Below are positions 35,516 to 43,065 of a DNA stretch of 64,000 bases, piece by piece. Made by a program: the position numbers and the translations under genes. The DNA is taken from contig NZ_JAPEPT010000005.1 in NCBI RefSeq assembly GCF_026339995.1, positions 682,001 through 746,000 of the forward strand, in the 5' to 3' direction. This DNA is from Streptomyces sp. NBC_01481. Lineage in GTDB: Bacteria > Actinomycetota > Actinomycetes > Streptomycetales > Streptomycetaceae. How positions within the stretch are numbered: the first letter of the stretch is position 1; each line of letters starts with the position of its first letter. The notes under the pieces were generated by a model that saw only the letters and a list, made by a program, of their open reading frames with translations, had not been told where the DNA came from and made no database searches.

Positions 35516-36090
35516 CCTTCCCAAGACGTTGCCGACACACGGGGGCCCGGGCCCAGGACGCTCATGAGGGCGGCTGCAGGACCGCCGTGCCCGTCCGGCC
35601 GAAGCCACCGCGCGGTCTGCTCCCGCAGGCCCCTGTCGCTCAGCCTTCGGAGCCGTCGCACGACGATGCCGGCCGCAGTACTGAACGAGGTGGCGTAGGT
35701 GGCTGTGAACTGTCCGCCGAGTTCATGCCCAGCCACCGTGATCGAGTAGGCGAGGGAGCCCTTGTGGTTGTGTACCTGGCAGCACCCATAGGCGACCAGG
35801 AGCGCGAGGTCGTGCTGGATGCGCTCCCGACGGCTGGTGAACCGCTGCGACGAAGAGGCGTAGGCCAAGACCTGCGGGTCGAACCCGGCAAGCCGAAGGA
35901 GACTCGCCTCCCGGCCCTCGGACGGGACCACGAGGAAAGGGTTCGCGGACAGGAAGTCGTAATAGCCGATGCGCTCCAAGCTCGCACCGTTCGCGTCCTG
36001 CCCGGCAACCGCATCGAGGAGCAGAAGCAGTTGAGCGAGCCGGAAAGGCATCTCATCCTCCGGCATCACCACCGGCCGGTGTGCTTCCAC
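35512..36090 (-). CDS. ABC-3C system middle component
   Basis: The 192-aa protein from GTG 36090 follows an AGGAGG site. The segments 'FRLAQLLLLLDAV', 'LERIGYYDFLSANPFLV', 'RIQHDLALLVAYGCCQVH' and 'GIVVRRLRRLSDRGL' look like a winged-helix-type small adaptor and match the middle components found between ABC-3C ATPase and effector genes. No catalytic motif is visible, which fits an adaptor that links ATPase and effector. It is encoded second in the operon and overlaps the ATPase gene by 4 nt. Identification rests mainly on gene order and general resemblance. Confidence 0.7.
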   Translation of the reverse strand: MEAHRPVVMPEDEMPFRLAQLLLLLDAVAGQDANGASLERIGYYDFLSANPFLVVPSEGREASLLRLAGFDPQVLAYASSSQRFTSRRERIQHDLALLVAYGCCQVHNHKGSLAYSITVAGHELGGQFTATYATSFSTAAGIVVRRLRRLSDRGLREQTARWLRPDGHGGPAAALMSVLGPGPRVSATSWEG

Positions 36091-36137
36091 GGCATGCTCC
36101 TCCTCAGTTGTCTAGCGGGACCGGCAGTCGTGAGATC

Positions 36138-37154
36138 TCAGCCGTCAGGATGACCGCTTGCGATCTGCCGCCAATGCCTGACCCAGCCGGCCCGACGGTT
36201 GTCGACCAGCCTGTGGACCAACCCCCAGCTGTGCACCAACTCCAGGCGCAGCAGCTTCGGCAGCTTGTCGTGCTCGCTGCGCACCTCACGCCAGACCCGC
36301 CCGTGAAGAGCCCTGATGGCATCCTCGGCAGAGCACTCGTTGAACTGCATCTCCCACACGCCATGCAAGGTGGCATCAGCGGAGCTGAGCGCCGCAACCT
36401 CGGCAGGTACCGCCTTGTGCGCGATCTCTCGTGCCACCAGATCGGCGTTGAAGAACTGCCGTTTGGCGGAGTCCAGCTCGACGTGGCCGGCCTCCGTCAT
36501 CTGCCGCACGAACAGAGCCGAGTTGAGCGCTGACGCCTTGTCATCCTCCACGTCCAAGACCAGCCGAAGCGGCTCCTGGGCGGGTGCGGCGGGAGCCGGT
36601 GTGAAGGGCTCGTAGTAGGAGCGGCGCACCTGGTCGCCCTCGGGACTTTGGAGCTTCTTCACGAGCGTGGTCTCGTCCCACAGCTCGATGATGATGTTGT
36701 GCGCCTTCTCCTGCTTCTTCTTCCAACCGTCCCACCAGTTCGCTGCCGGGCCGTCCATGCTGGAGGGGATACACAGGATCCAGATCGCGATGGTGTGATC
36801 GTTGGCCGCCGCTGCCTTCAGCCCGTTGGCTAGTGACTCTCGGATCTGCTGCGACTGGTTAGTCGTGGTAATAGGCATGAAGTACTTGGACTGCCAGACC
36901 GTGATGGCACCCCCGAGATCGCCAGCGAAGGCGTCGATTCCCCAGTCGCCTGGGTTGGCCGCGATCATGCGAACGTTCGGGTTGGTGGCGCTGGCGAGCT
37001 GAGCGAGCATCTTCTCGAAGTCTGCTCGCGCCCCGTCCGCGCTTCCGGTGCGGAGTTCGTGCACTCCGAAATGGATGGGCGGAACACCAGCCGCCACGGC
37101 TATGGAGCTATCCAACCCGGCCACCCCCACGTCCCGGAGTGCAGCCCCAGCCAT
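36138..37154 (-). CDS. ABC-3C effector with restriction-endonuclease-like N-terminus
   Basis: The protein is 338 aa. The segment 'RMIAANPGDWGIDAFAGDLG' followed by 'ITVWQSKYFMP' resembles the restriction-endonuclease core D...QxK, so the N-terminal domain is probably a nuclease. The C-terminal part ('LDVEDDKASALNSALFVRQM', 'HGVWEMQFNECSAEDAIRALH') fits the conserved C-terminal domain of ABC-3C effectors, which recruits the other components. The likely true start is GTG 37064 ('VHELRTGSADGARADFEKML'), since conserved sequence begins there. It is the first gene of the operon. If the assignment holds, this is an abortive-infection-type nuclease controlled by the ATPase. Confidence 0.72.
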   Translation of the reverse strand: MAGAALRDVGVAGLDSSIAVAAGVPPIHFGVHELRTGSADGARADFEKMLAQLASATNPNVRMIAANPGDWGIDAFAGDLGGAITVWQSKYFMPITTTNQSQQIRESLANGLKAAAANDHTIAIWILCIPSSMDGPAANWWDGWKKKQEKAHNIIIELWDETTLVKKLQSPEGDQVRRSYYEPFTPAPAAPAQEPLRLVLDVEDDKASALNSALFVRQMTEAGHVELDSAKRQFFNADLVAREIAHKAVPAEVAALSSADATLHGVWEMQFNECSAEDAIRALHGRVWREVRSEHDKLPKLLRLELVHSWGLVHRLVDNRRAGWVRHWRQIASGHPDG

Positions 37155-37997
37155 CGGCGTTTAGCCGACCGTCTCTGCTGCACAACACACAGTAACGGCC
37201 CGTCAGCGTACTCGTCTGGGAACCAGCCGATCAAGGTGCACGAGGCGGGTGGCCAGCCGGGGCGTGAAGCTCCTCGGCGTTCGCGAGTCTGCCGGGCATG
37301 CTTGCTCAGCGGCGGGACGGCGGGAACGGACCGAGGCCCTCCTGAAAGAAGCGGTGCAGCGCTGCCGGGACGCCGTGCAGGAAGCCGACTGACCTCGGCG
37401 GCCGGGCAGGCGCACCACGTGATCCAGGGCGACTGGCTCTCCATCCTTCGCGGCGATTCGCTGAGGTGGTGGAAGCCTTCGACCAGGGCGACGTGGACGC
37501 GGCACGCGAAATCGCCGGCCTCCTCTTGGCCGACCTCGACGCGCTGCTGACGTGCTACTCGCTGCGCTGGACGCACACGAGATCCCTAGGCCGTACTGAC
37601 GACGCGAGGACCCTGAGCTTGGGAATCCTGAGAATGATGTTGCGATCAAGTGGGCCTGACCTGCACAGACGTCCTCAGATGATGGTGAATTCCGGCGCTC
37701 GGACTCACCGACGTTGACCGTCGTTGACCGCAGTGAGTGGTGCTTAAGTGGTGCGGAGTGGTGCGGCACTTTGAGAAGGAAGTCGCCTCCGGCTCCTACG
37801 ACTTCCAGGGTCGGCTTCGCCGACGGGCTGCAACACCCGCGGGTGTTGCAGCCGTCTGTAGCCGGACAGCCCGGACAGCCCGGACACGTACACTTTGTAC
37901 TATCCGGTTCATTTTCGCAGGTCACGGGCTTAACCGGACACTCGGACAGCTGGGACACCTTCGAACGCCGTCACACTGGGCTCTGGATATTCCGCCA
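37155..37997. other. 843-nt gene-poor region with decayed coding traces
   Basis: I see no intact gene. Short plus-strand stretches read like fragments of real proteins ('TEALLKEAVQRCRDAVQEAD' near 37330-37390 and 'VEAFDQGDVDAAREIAGLLL' near 37467-37525), so a lost gene is likely. Repeat module B occupies 37778-37959. Confidence 0.5.
37778..37959 (+). repeat. rep-end repeat module, copy B
   Basis: It has the same order as copy A: GGAAGTCGCCTCCG, a GTCGGCTTCGCCGACGG hairpin, a perfect 28-bp palindrome (37826-37853, half-site GGCTGCAACACCCG), repeated CCGGACAG octamers and CGGACAGCTGGGACAC. The palindrome differs from copy A at two positions in each half, with complementary changes in the partner half. 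It separates the ABC-3C cassette from the RelE-like cassette. Confidence 0.8.
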
Positions 37998-38261
37998 CTA
38001 CGGTGAGCGCTTGATGATTTCGTGGTTGCAGTTGTTCCGCAGCTGGATGACAGGGCCGAGTCGCTTGAAGGTGATGCGATTCGCCTTGTCTACGTACGCT
38101 TCCCATACACCGTCGCTCCCGTGTATGGGGTGGACCTGCAAGCCAGGGTGCGATGGGTCTTGTGCGAGGCGGTCAAGGCACTTGGCGACGGCGTCCTGCA
38201 TCGCTCGTGGTTTCTTACTCAAGACCTTCTTGAATCTGGGTGGGATATCTAGCTCAGGCAT
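37998..38261 (-). CDS. RelE/ParE-superfamily toxin
   Basis: This 87-aa basic protein shows the RelE fold pattern: helices 'PPRFKKVLSKKPRAMQDAV' and 'CLDRLAQDPSHPGLQVHPI', then strands 'GVWEAYVDKANRITFKRLG' and 'IQLRNNCNHEIIKRSP', where the final basic H-x-I-x-x-R-x-P resembles catalytic C-termini of this superfamily. It begins directly after the stop of the 86-aa gene upstream and forms an operon with it. Expected activity is ribosome-dependent mRNA cleavage (family knowledge). Confidence 0.75.
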   Translation of the reverse strand: MPELDIPPRFKKVLSKKPRAMQDAVAKCLDRLAQDPSHPGLQVHPIHGSDGVWEAYVDKANRITFKRLGPVIQLRNNCNHEIIKRSP

Positions 38262-38522
38262 CTAGTCCTCTTCGGACAGCAGCCAGCGGATCGCTTCCTC
38301 GGCGTCGGTGAAGTGCCTGCCTTCTCCCCGCTCCAGTTCACCAGCAGCAGCCTGCTCGTTCGCCTGCCAGGCGCTAGTCCAGTAGTAGAGCTGCGACTCA
38401 GGGATTCCGATGACCAAACGGTTACCGGCGTTGGTCGCCACCGCGCCCGTGGCAACCTTGATTGACCGATAGGCAGTGGACACAGTGGTCTGTGGTACCA
38501 AGTCAATAGTGGTGCTGTTCAC
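38262..38522 (-). CDS. putative antitoxin of the RelE-like toxin
   Basis: The 86-aa product has an AbrB-like opening ('TIDLVPQTTVSTAYRSIKVA') and an acidic C-terminal tail ('GEGRHFTDAEEAIRWLLSEE'), typical of small antitoxins that bind DNA and a basic toxin. Its stop (TAG) is immediately followed by the toxin ATG, and its start overlaps the upstream 105-aa gene by 4 nt. The family was not recognised with certainty, so the function comes from size, charge and position. Confidence 0.6.
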   Translation of the reverse strand: MNSTTIDLVPQTTVSTAYRSIKVATGAVATNAGNRLVIGIPESQLYYWTSAWQANEQAAAGELERGEGRHFTDAEEAIRWLLSEED

Positions 38523-38836
38523 GCCTGGGCTCCCTGCTGACGGTCGTAGTTTTCTGCAGTCTGCTTGAGTGTCATGATCAGCTCATCCAGATACTTACGG
38601 GAGACCGCGAGGCGAACGAGTGGCCGCACGGGGACGTAGCTGATGGCCTCTGCCTGTGTGCGCAGCTGGTCCGCATTCTCCGCGAAGAGGAACGGCGGAG
38701 TAACGGAGCCGAAGGTGAGGAAGATGCCATCGCGATCGATCTGGCCGACGAACTGGTTCGCTGCCAGTACAGGCTGCTCGTCGACCCCTACCCACAGGAG
38801 GGGCTTCTCGATCTGTCCGGGGGCTTCGTCTGCCAT
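38519..38836 (-). CDS. small hypothetical protein, DUF3467-like pattern
   Basis: The 105-aa protein from ATG 38836 contains 'PVLAANQFVGQIDRDGIFLTFG' and 'VPVRPLVRLAVSRKYLDELI', an arrangement resembling DUF3467 proteins, though the match is a visual impression. It is the first gene of a three-gene operon with the antitoxin and RelE-like toxin (4-nt overlap). It may be a third component of the toxin system or an unrelated passenger. The open frame upstream runs into repeat module C and is not used as the start. Confidence 0.6.
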   Translation of the reverse strand: MADEAPGQIEKPLLWVGVDEQPVLAANQFVGQIDRDGIFLTFGSVTPPFLFAENADQLRTQAEAISYVPVRPLVRLAVSRKYLDELIMTLKQTAENYDRQQGAQA

Positions 38837-38917
38837 GTGGCCATGGTGGCACGCACCGACTGCCGAGTGAACTGGTGCGCAACCATCCGGGTCGAGGCAT
38901 GGTCCTATCTGCGCGTC

Positions 38918-39020
38918 GCAGCCGTCTGTAGCCGGACAGCCCGGACAGGCGCACTTTGTACTGTCCCGTTCATTTTCGCAGGTCATAGGCTTAACCGGAC
39001 AGTCGGACAGCTGGGACACC
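38918..39020 (+). repeat. rep-end repeat module, copy C (truncated)
   Basis: It starts GCAGCCGTCTGTAGCCGGAC, keeping only the right end of the palindrome, and continues through the octamer block to CGGACAGCTGGGACACC. Over the octamer block it matches the reverse complement of the 3' end of the helicase gene (copy D) with the same length. It lies between the RelE-like operon and the GntR gene. Confidence 0.8.
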
Positions 39021-39082
39021 ACTACGTGAACGGTGAGCGTGGGAGCCTTAACGGGTCGATGGCACTACGGGAGGGAGAGCGC

Positions 39083-39544
39083 GTGTCGCAGGAGGCCAGC
39101 CCTCGGGGGACCTTCTTGAAGATCGCTGACGCAGTGAAGGCACAGATTGAGGCTGATCCGGGGATGACGGAACTCCCGTCAGCAGCGGAGCTAATGCGCG
39201 AGCATGGCGTGTCTCGTGGCGTCGCTCTCCGGACCTTCGCAGCCCTTCAGAAGGACGGGTTCGCAGAGTCGCGGCCCGGCGGCAGGTGGCAAGTGGTGAG
39301 GGAAGGCCGGGACCGCCGACCTCTGGACGAGAGGATTGCCGACTTGATCAGAGCTGACGGCTTGGAGGTGGGGGCGGAGTTCCCGAGTGCGTCTGTGTTG
39401 AGCGCGAGGTTTGGAGTGTCGCGCCCGACCGTGAGCAAGGCTCTGGACAAGCTGGAAGCGGCCGGGCTGCTGTCAGAGGGCGGGCAGGGCAAAGTTCGGA
39501 AGGTGCGGACCCTGCCGAGCGGAGAGGAGCGTTCCGAACTTTGA
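39083..39544 (+). CDS. GntR-family regulator with duplicated winged helix
   Basis: The 153-aa protein has two GntR-type winged helices in tandem: 'LPSAAELMREHGVSRGVALR' with 'ALQKDGFAESRPGGRW', and 'FPSASVLSARFGVSRPTVSK' with 'KLEAAGLLSEGGQG'. No ligand-binding domain is present, which is unusual for GntR proteins. AICEs and Streptomyces plasmids commonly use GntR regulators (KorSA/TraR type) to control transfer and replication. GTG 39083 is preferred over ATG 39059 because GGAGGG lies about 8 nt upstream. The following HD gene overlaps its stop, so the two are coupled. Confidence 0.82.
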   Translation: MSQEASPRGTFLKIADAVKAQIEADPGMTELPSAAELMREHGVSRGVALRTFAALQKDGFAESRPGGRWQVVREGRDRRPLDERIADLIRADGLEVGAEFPSASVLSARFGVSRPTVSKALDKLEAAGLLSEGGQGKVRKVRTLPSGEERSEL

Positions 39545-40098
39545 GCACCACCGGACTGATTGAGTGGGCTTACCCTCTCGCTGAATCGCTGCTCGCTGAA
39601 TCGCTGCCGCGCAGGTGGAAGCACTCGGTGGGTGTCGCGGAGCGGGCGCGAACGATTGCCCCGATCCTGGGCGCGGACGCCGAATTGATGGAGGCGGCCG
39701 CGGTGCTGCATGACATCGGCTATTCGCCAGACCTCGCCAAAACCGGTTTTCACCCGCTCGACGGAGCCCGCTACCTGCGCGACGTCGCTGGAGCAGACGA
39801 GCGGGTCGTACGCCTGGTGGCGCATCACTCATGCGCGTGGATGGAAGCGGAAGCGCGCGGTCTGCGCGAGGAGTTGGAAAGCGAGTTCCCTCGCGAGCAT
39901 CCTCACCTCAACGACGCGCTCTGCTACTGCGACATGAACACCACGCCAGATGGCACCCCGACAAATCCAGTGGATCGCGTAAACGAGATCGCCGGGCGCT
40001 ACGGGCCAGACAGCCTGATTGGCACGTTCATCCGCCGCGCCGAGCCGGAGATCCTGGCGAGCACAGCACGTGTACTCGAACGACTCACCAAACGCTGA
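39541..40098 (+). CDS. HD-domain phosphohydrolase
   Basis: The 185-aa protein has metal-binding HD motifs: 'RRWKHSVGVAERA' (first His), 'AAVLHDIGYSP' (HD), 'HPLDGARYLRD', 'LVAHHSCAWMEA' and a later 'ALCYCDMNTTPDG' (final Asp). It probably hydrolyses a nucleotide or phosphate ester; the substrate is unknown. A TTG start at 39541 overlaps the GntR stop. HD-type genes commonly accompany the GntR and Nudix genes in AICE regulatory regions. Confidence 0.83.
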   Translation: MSTTGLIEWAYPLAESLLAESLPRRWKHSVGVAERARTIAPILGADAELMEAAAVLHDIGYSPDLAKTGFHPLDGARYLRDVAGADERVVRLVAHHSCAWMEAEARGLREELESEFPREHPHLNDALCYCDMNTTPDGTPTNPVDRVNEIAGRYGPDSLIGTFIRRAEPEILASTARVLERLTKR

Positions 40099-40101
40099 CC
40101 G

Positions 40102-40575
40102 TCAACCGATGTAGGGCGCCGTCCGCGTCCGATCCATGGCGTGCTCGATCCGGAGTCGCATGGTCGGGTGAACGTCATACTCCGACAGGTCCGCTGGGTC
40201 GACCCAGCGGACCCGTGTCGTCTCATTGCTCGTTCGGACCTCGCCGCCGATCGGCCGGGCGCGGAAACAGATGCTGAACTGCTGCCGGGCCTCGCCATCG
40301 TCGTACAGCATCACGTGGCCGGGGTCGGTGTAGATCCCGGACATGTCAATGACCTCGGCCTTGATGCCGGTCTCTTCCCAGACCTCGCGCACCACGGTGT
40401 CGCTGATTGACTCGCCCACATCGTGGCCGCCACCGGGAAGCGCCCACCGGCCGTTGTCTGACCGCTGGATCATCAGGACCTGCCCCGCATCGTTCTGCAC
40501 GAACGCCACGACGGACGGCACAACGGAGTTGGCCGGCGGGGCGTCGGGGTCGTGGAGGTAATCGATGCGTCCCAT
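40102..40575 (-). CDS. Nudix hydrolase
   Basis: The 157-aa protein carries a canonical Nudix box: 'GGGHDVGESISDTVVREVW' followed by 'EETGI'. It should hydrolyse nucleoside diphosphate derivatives. Nudix genes are a frequent part of AICE regulatory regions (pSAM2-type elements), but their role there is not settled. It converges on the HD gene with 3 nt between stops and follows the XRE gene with 2 nt between them, so it is probably co-transcribed with the XRE regulator. Confidence 0.9.
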   Translation of the reverse strand: MGRIDYLHDPDAPPANSVVPSVVAFVQNDAGQVLMIQRSDNGRWALPGGGHDVGESISDTVVREVWEETGIKAEVIDMSGIYTDPGHVMLYDDGEARQQFSICFRARPIGGEVRTSNETTRVRWVDPADLSEYDVHPTMRLRIEHAMDRTRTAPYIG

Positions 40576-40577
40576 GC

Positions 40578-41342
40578 TCAGACTCCCGTGATGTCGTGGT
40601 CACTGACCTGGCGCGCGCCTCCCCAGGTCTGCTCGATGCTATTCGCGTACGTGTCGAAGAGCCCTCCCCCAGGGAGCCGCCGCAGGTGGAGCACGGGAGC
40701 CATGAACGCGCCGATGCCGTAGACGTGGGTATTCACCAGCATCTCGTCGTCCGCCCGGAACAACGAGTTGTAGAGGGTCGCATCATGCAGCCGAAAGCCG
40801 ATGTCCGGGTGGCTCGTGAAGAGCGGCCGGTAGTTCATGAGCGCGTTGCGAATCTTGCCATCCATGATCTTGTGCCCCTCGTCTATGCCACGTTGTTGAA
40901 CCGCGGCACAGCCCGGATCGCCAAGAAGGATGCGAACTTGCGCGTTTCCCTGAACCTTCGACTTCAAGAGGTCGATGAACTGCGGGTCTTCGGACAGCCA
41001 CAGACCGGCATACACGAGAACGTCGATGTGCCTTTCGGCCCGCCCGTAGATGCCGCGCCAGAGGCCGGGCGGCACCGTGTGCCGATGTGGGTAGACGGTG
41101 ACGATCTCGGCTTTGCTCAGGTCCGTTGCGCTGTCGACGGCTCGGGAGTCGTCCCACAGGGTCGTCACGTCGACCTTGAGCAGTGAGGCAGTGGCGTACT
41201 GGTGCCGTCGGTACGGGACCTTGCCTTGCGTGATCCAGCGTTCGACCGTCTTCGGGTTGACCTCGATGGCGTCAGCCAGATCCTGCACGGTCATGCCCTG
41301 GGCCAAGAGAGCTGATCGCAAACGCTCGTTGGACATCTCCAC
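40578..41342 (-). CDS. XRE-family regulator with phospholipase-D-like C-terminal domain
   Basis: The 254-aa protein has an N-terminal helix-turn-helix ('LLAQGMTVQDLADAIEVNPK', 'VERWITQGKVPYRRH'). Its C-terminal domain contains 'HIDVLVYAGLWLSEDPQFID', 'QVRILLGDPGC' and 'DEMLVNTHVYGIGAFMAPVL', a DUF5919/PLD-like pattern seen in actinobacterial element regulators. It is transcribed with the Nudix gene, opposite to the transfer operon, and is a good candidate to bind the operator at 41505-41533. Confidence 0.82.
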   Translation of the reverse strand: MEMSNERLRSALLAQGMTVQDLADAIEVNPKTVERWITQGKVPYRRHQYATASLLKVDVTTLWDDSRAVDSATDLSKAEIVTVYPHRHTVPPGLWRGIYGRAERHIDVLVYAGLWLSEDPQFIDLLKSKVQGNAQVRILLGDPGCAAVQQRGIDEGHKIMDGKIRNALMNYRPLFTSHPDIGFRLHDATLYNSLFRADDEMLVNTHVYGIGAFMAPVLHLRRLPGGGLFDTYANSIEQTWGGARQVSDHDITGV

Positions 41343-41490
41343 CCCCGATGGGACGTCTTGGGAGCTCTTGACGGTAGCCAGATCAACCTGAGCTGTCCAC
41401 GGGTGGGGTGACCAACGCCCCCCACCTGCACCGATTCTGATGGTGCGCCAAGAAGTTCCGGCGCAGGCCCGAGAAGTTCCGCCGTTCTAC

Positions 41491-41520
41491 TTGACGCCAC
41501 GCTCATGCAGTACCTGTAAT
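41491..41520 (+). promoter_or_regulatory. promoter of the transfer/replication operon
   Basis: A -35 TTGACG (41491-41496) and a -10 TGTAAT (41515-41520) are separated by 18 nt. The -10 lies inside a perfect dyad, so the promoter should be repressible. Confidence 0.6.
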
Positions 41521-41533
41521 ACAGGTACTGCAT
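41505..41533. promoter_or_regulatory. operator palindrome
   Basis: ATGCAGTACCTGTA (41505-41518) and TACAGGTACTGCAT (41520-41533) form a perfect 14-bp inverted repeat around a single A. It covers the -10 box and start site. The XRE or GntR regulator of the element is the likely ligand. Confidence 0.7.
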
Positions 41534-41716
41534 CGCCTGGAGGGTCCCGTGAAACGGACTCGACGGAAGCGACTGATCTTTGAGAACTCCATATGGCCAC
41601 CGCCTCCACTGAAAAGGCGGCCCGCACGGATCACTGGGCCGTGCACTGCTCGAAACCAACGGCTCAGCGGCCGAACGTGCCGCTGCCGGATGCACGAACC
41701 CTCACGCAAGACCCTG

Positions 41717-41759
41717 CCGCGGCGGCAGGACTCCCCAGCAAGGTCGCCTGCCGCCCCGG
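41717..41759 (+). ncRNA. leader stem-loop, copy 1
   Basis: CCGCGGCGGCAGG (41717-41729) pairs with 41747-41759 (one mismatch) around the 17-nt loop ACTCCCCAGCAAGGTCG. An upstream CCTGCCGC could pair instead with part of the left arm. The loop is identical to that at 48484-48500 while the stems covary. It ends 32 nt before ATG 41792. Confidence 0.5.
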
Positions 41760-41791
41760 TTCTCCCTGTTCCTCCGACTCAGGAGAGCCCT

Positions 41792-42088
41792 ATGCGTATG
41801 TACATCGGCGGCCATGAGGTCGTCAGCGAAACGGATTTCGTCGAACTGGCCCTTGGCACCCCGGTTGAGCTGTGGCTCGGGGTTGAGGGCGAGAGCGAGA
41901 TGGAGCGGGCGGCCCGTCTGGACGCGGCCCGCGACATCCTCGCCGACAACCCTGATCTTCCCGACCGGGTGAGCCAGGTCGCCGCCGAGGCGATCGAGGC
42001 GTTCGCCCCGGAGCTGTTCAACGTCACCCCGCTCGCCGGGGCCAGGGTCCGCCGTCGGCAGTCGCGCCGGACCGGGGTGGCGGCATGA
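41792..42088 (+). CDS. small conserved AICE protein, function unknown
   Basis: The 98-aa acidic protein starts 'MRMYIGGHEVVSETDFVELA' after AGGAGA, and contains 'LDAARDILADNPDLPDRVSQ' and 'AAEAIEAFAPELFNVTPLAG'. I know no function. It is the first gene of the transfer operon and overlaps the DUF2637 gene by 4 nt. The same frame is open back to 41549, but sequence upstream of 41792 is arginine/proline-rich and unlike protein, and contains a stable stem-loop. Confidence 0.7.
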   Translation: MRMYIGGHEVVSETDFVELALGTPVELWLGVEGESEMERAARLDAARDILADNPDLPDRVSQVAAEAIEAFAPELFNVTPLAGARVRRRQSRRTGVAA

Positions 42089-43065
42089 GCACCGCAACCG
42101 AGACGCGGCCCGCGGTGCCGCCGCTGACCCAGCCGGAGCTGTGGCTGCTGGGCGCGGTCGCCGTGCTCGCCGCCGGAGTCGGTGGTCTGGGGCTGGCTTC
42201 CTCCTTCGAAGCTGTCTCGACTGCCGGGGCCCGCTGGGGGTTCGCTTCCCCGTGGATGCTGCCGGTCGGCATCGACGTGGCGATCCCGGTGTTCACCGCT
42301 GCGTTCCTGCTGCTGATCCGCACGGACATGCCGTTGGGCTGGGTGCGGTTCGTGCCGTGGGCGCTGACCGGGGTGACGTGCTGGCTGAACGTCGCGGCCG
42401 GGCACTCGCTGTCGGCGAAGCTGGCCCACGGCACGATGCCGCTGCTGTGGGTGGTCCTCTCTGAGGTCGCCGCGCACGTCTATGCCGCACGGATCGGCGC
42501 GGTTACCGGACGGCGGATGGAGAAGATCCGCCGCGCCCGCTGGCTGCTCGCGCCGTTGTCCACGTTCGCGCTGTGGCGCCGGATGACGCTGTGGGAAGTC
42601 ACCTCCTACTCCGACGCGCTCGGGCGGGAGCGTGAGCGGCAGCTCGCTCGTGCCGAGCTGCGCGAGCGCCACGGACGGCGCTGGCGCTCCAAGACCCCGC
42701 GTCCGGAGCGGGTGCTGCTCAAGCTCGGGGAGCTGAGCCCGGCGAGCGAGGAACAACCGCCTGTCGGCCCCAAAGTACCCAAGCCGCCCGTACCGCCGAA
42801 TGACGAGACGCCCGAGCCTCGCAGGCGCACCCGGAAGCCCCCGACGGCCAAGCCGCAGCGGACCCCGGCAGAGCTGCTGGCCGAGGCACGCGAAGCCACC
42901 GCCGATTGGGCCGACGACGCGATCAATGCCGAGGCGATCCGCACGACGCTGCACTGCTCGGCAGCCAACTCCCGCATCCTGCGGGACGCGTTGCTGAGCG
43001 AGCGGGCCAACGGCAGGCGCCTGCACCCCGTCGAGGGTGACGAGTCGGATGAGGCGGTTGCCTGA
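42085..43065 (+). CDS. DUF2637 membrane protein (spread-type)
   Basis: The 326-aa protein has an N-terminal membrane domain with about four hydrophobic segments ('LWLLGAVAVLAAGVGGLGLA', 'WMLPVGIDVAIPVFTAAFL', 'FVPWALTGVTCWLNVAAGHS', 'LWVVLSEVAAHVYAARIG'), followed by a long basic, proline-rich cytoplasmic tail. This is the DUF2637 pattern found in nearly all AICEs and Streptomyces plasmids, associated with intramycelial spread. Its first codon overlaps the gene upstream and its stop abuts the RRQRL gene. Confidence 0.85.
   Translation: MSTATETRPAVPPLTQPELWLLGAVAVLAAGVGGLGLASSFEAVSTAGARWGFASPWMLPVGIDVAIPVFTAAFLLLIRTDMPLGWVRFVPWALTGVTCWLNVAAGHSLSAKLAHGTMPLLWVVLSEVAAHVYAARIGAVTGRRMEKIRRARWLLAPLSTFALWRRMTLWEVTSYSDALGRERERQLARAELRERHGRRWRSKTPRPERVLLKLGELSPASEEQPPVGPKVPKPPVPPNDETPEPRRRTRKPPTAKPQRTPAELLAEAREATADWADDAINAEAIRTTLHCSAANSRILRDALLSERANGRRLHPVEGDESDEAVA

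Larger units (their letters stand above)
41343..41791. other. 449-nt regulatory region ahead of the transfer operon
   Basis: It contains a promoter/operator at 41491-41533, a strong ribosome site (GGAGGG) before GTG 41549 that opens an arginine/proline-rich frame fused to the next gene, and a stable stem-loop at 41717-41759. The 41549 frame reads 'MKRTRRKRLIFENS' and may be a leader peptide; it is not annotated as a gene. Confidence 0.5.

Noticed and set aside
41549..41791. N-terminal extension of the 98-aa AICE protein, or a separate gene
   Set aside because: The translation is arginine/proline-rich with no protein-like pattern and contains the leader stem-loop, despite a good ribosome site at 41549.
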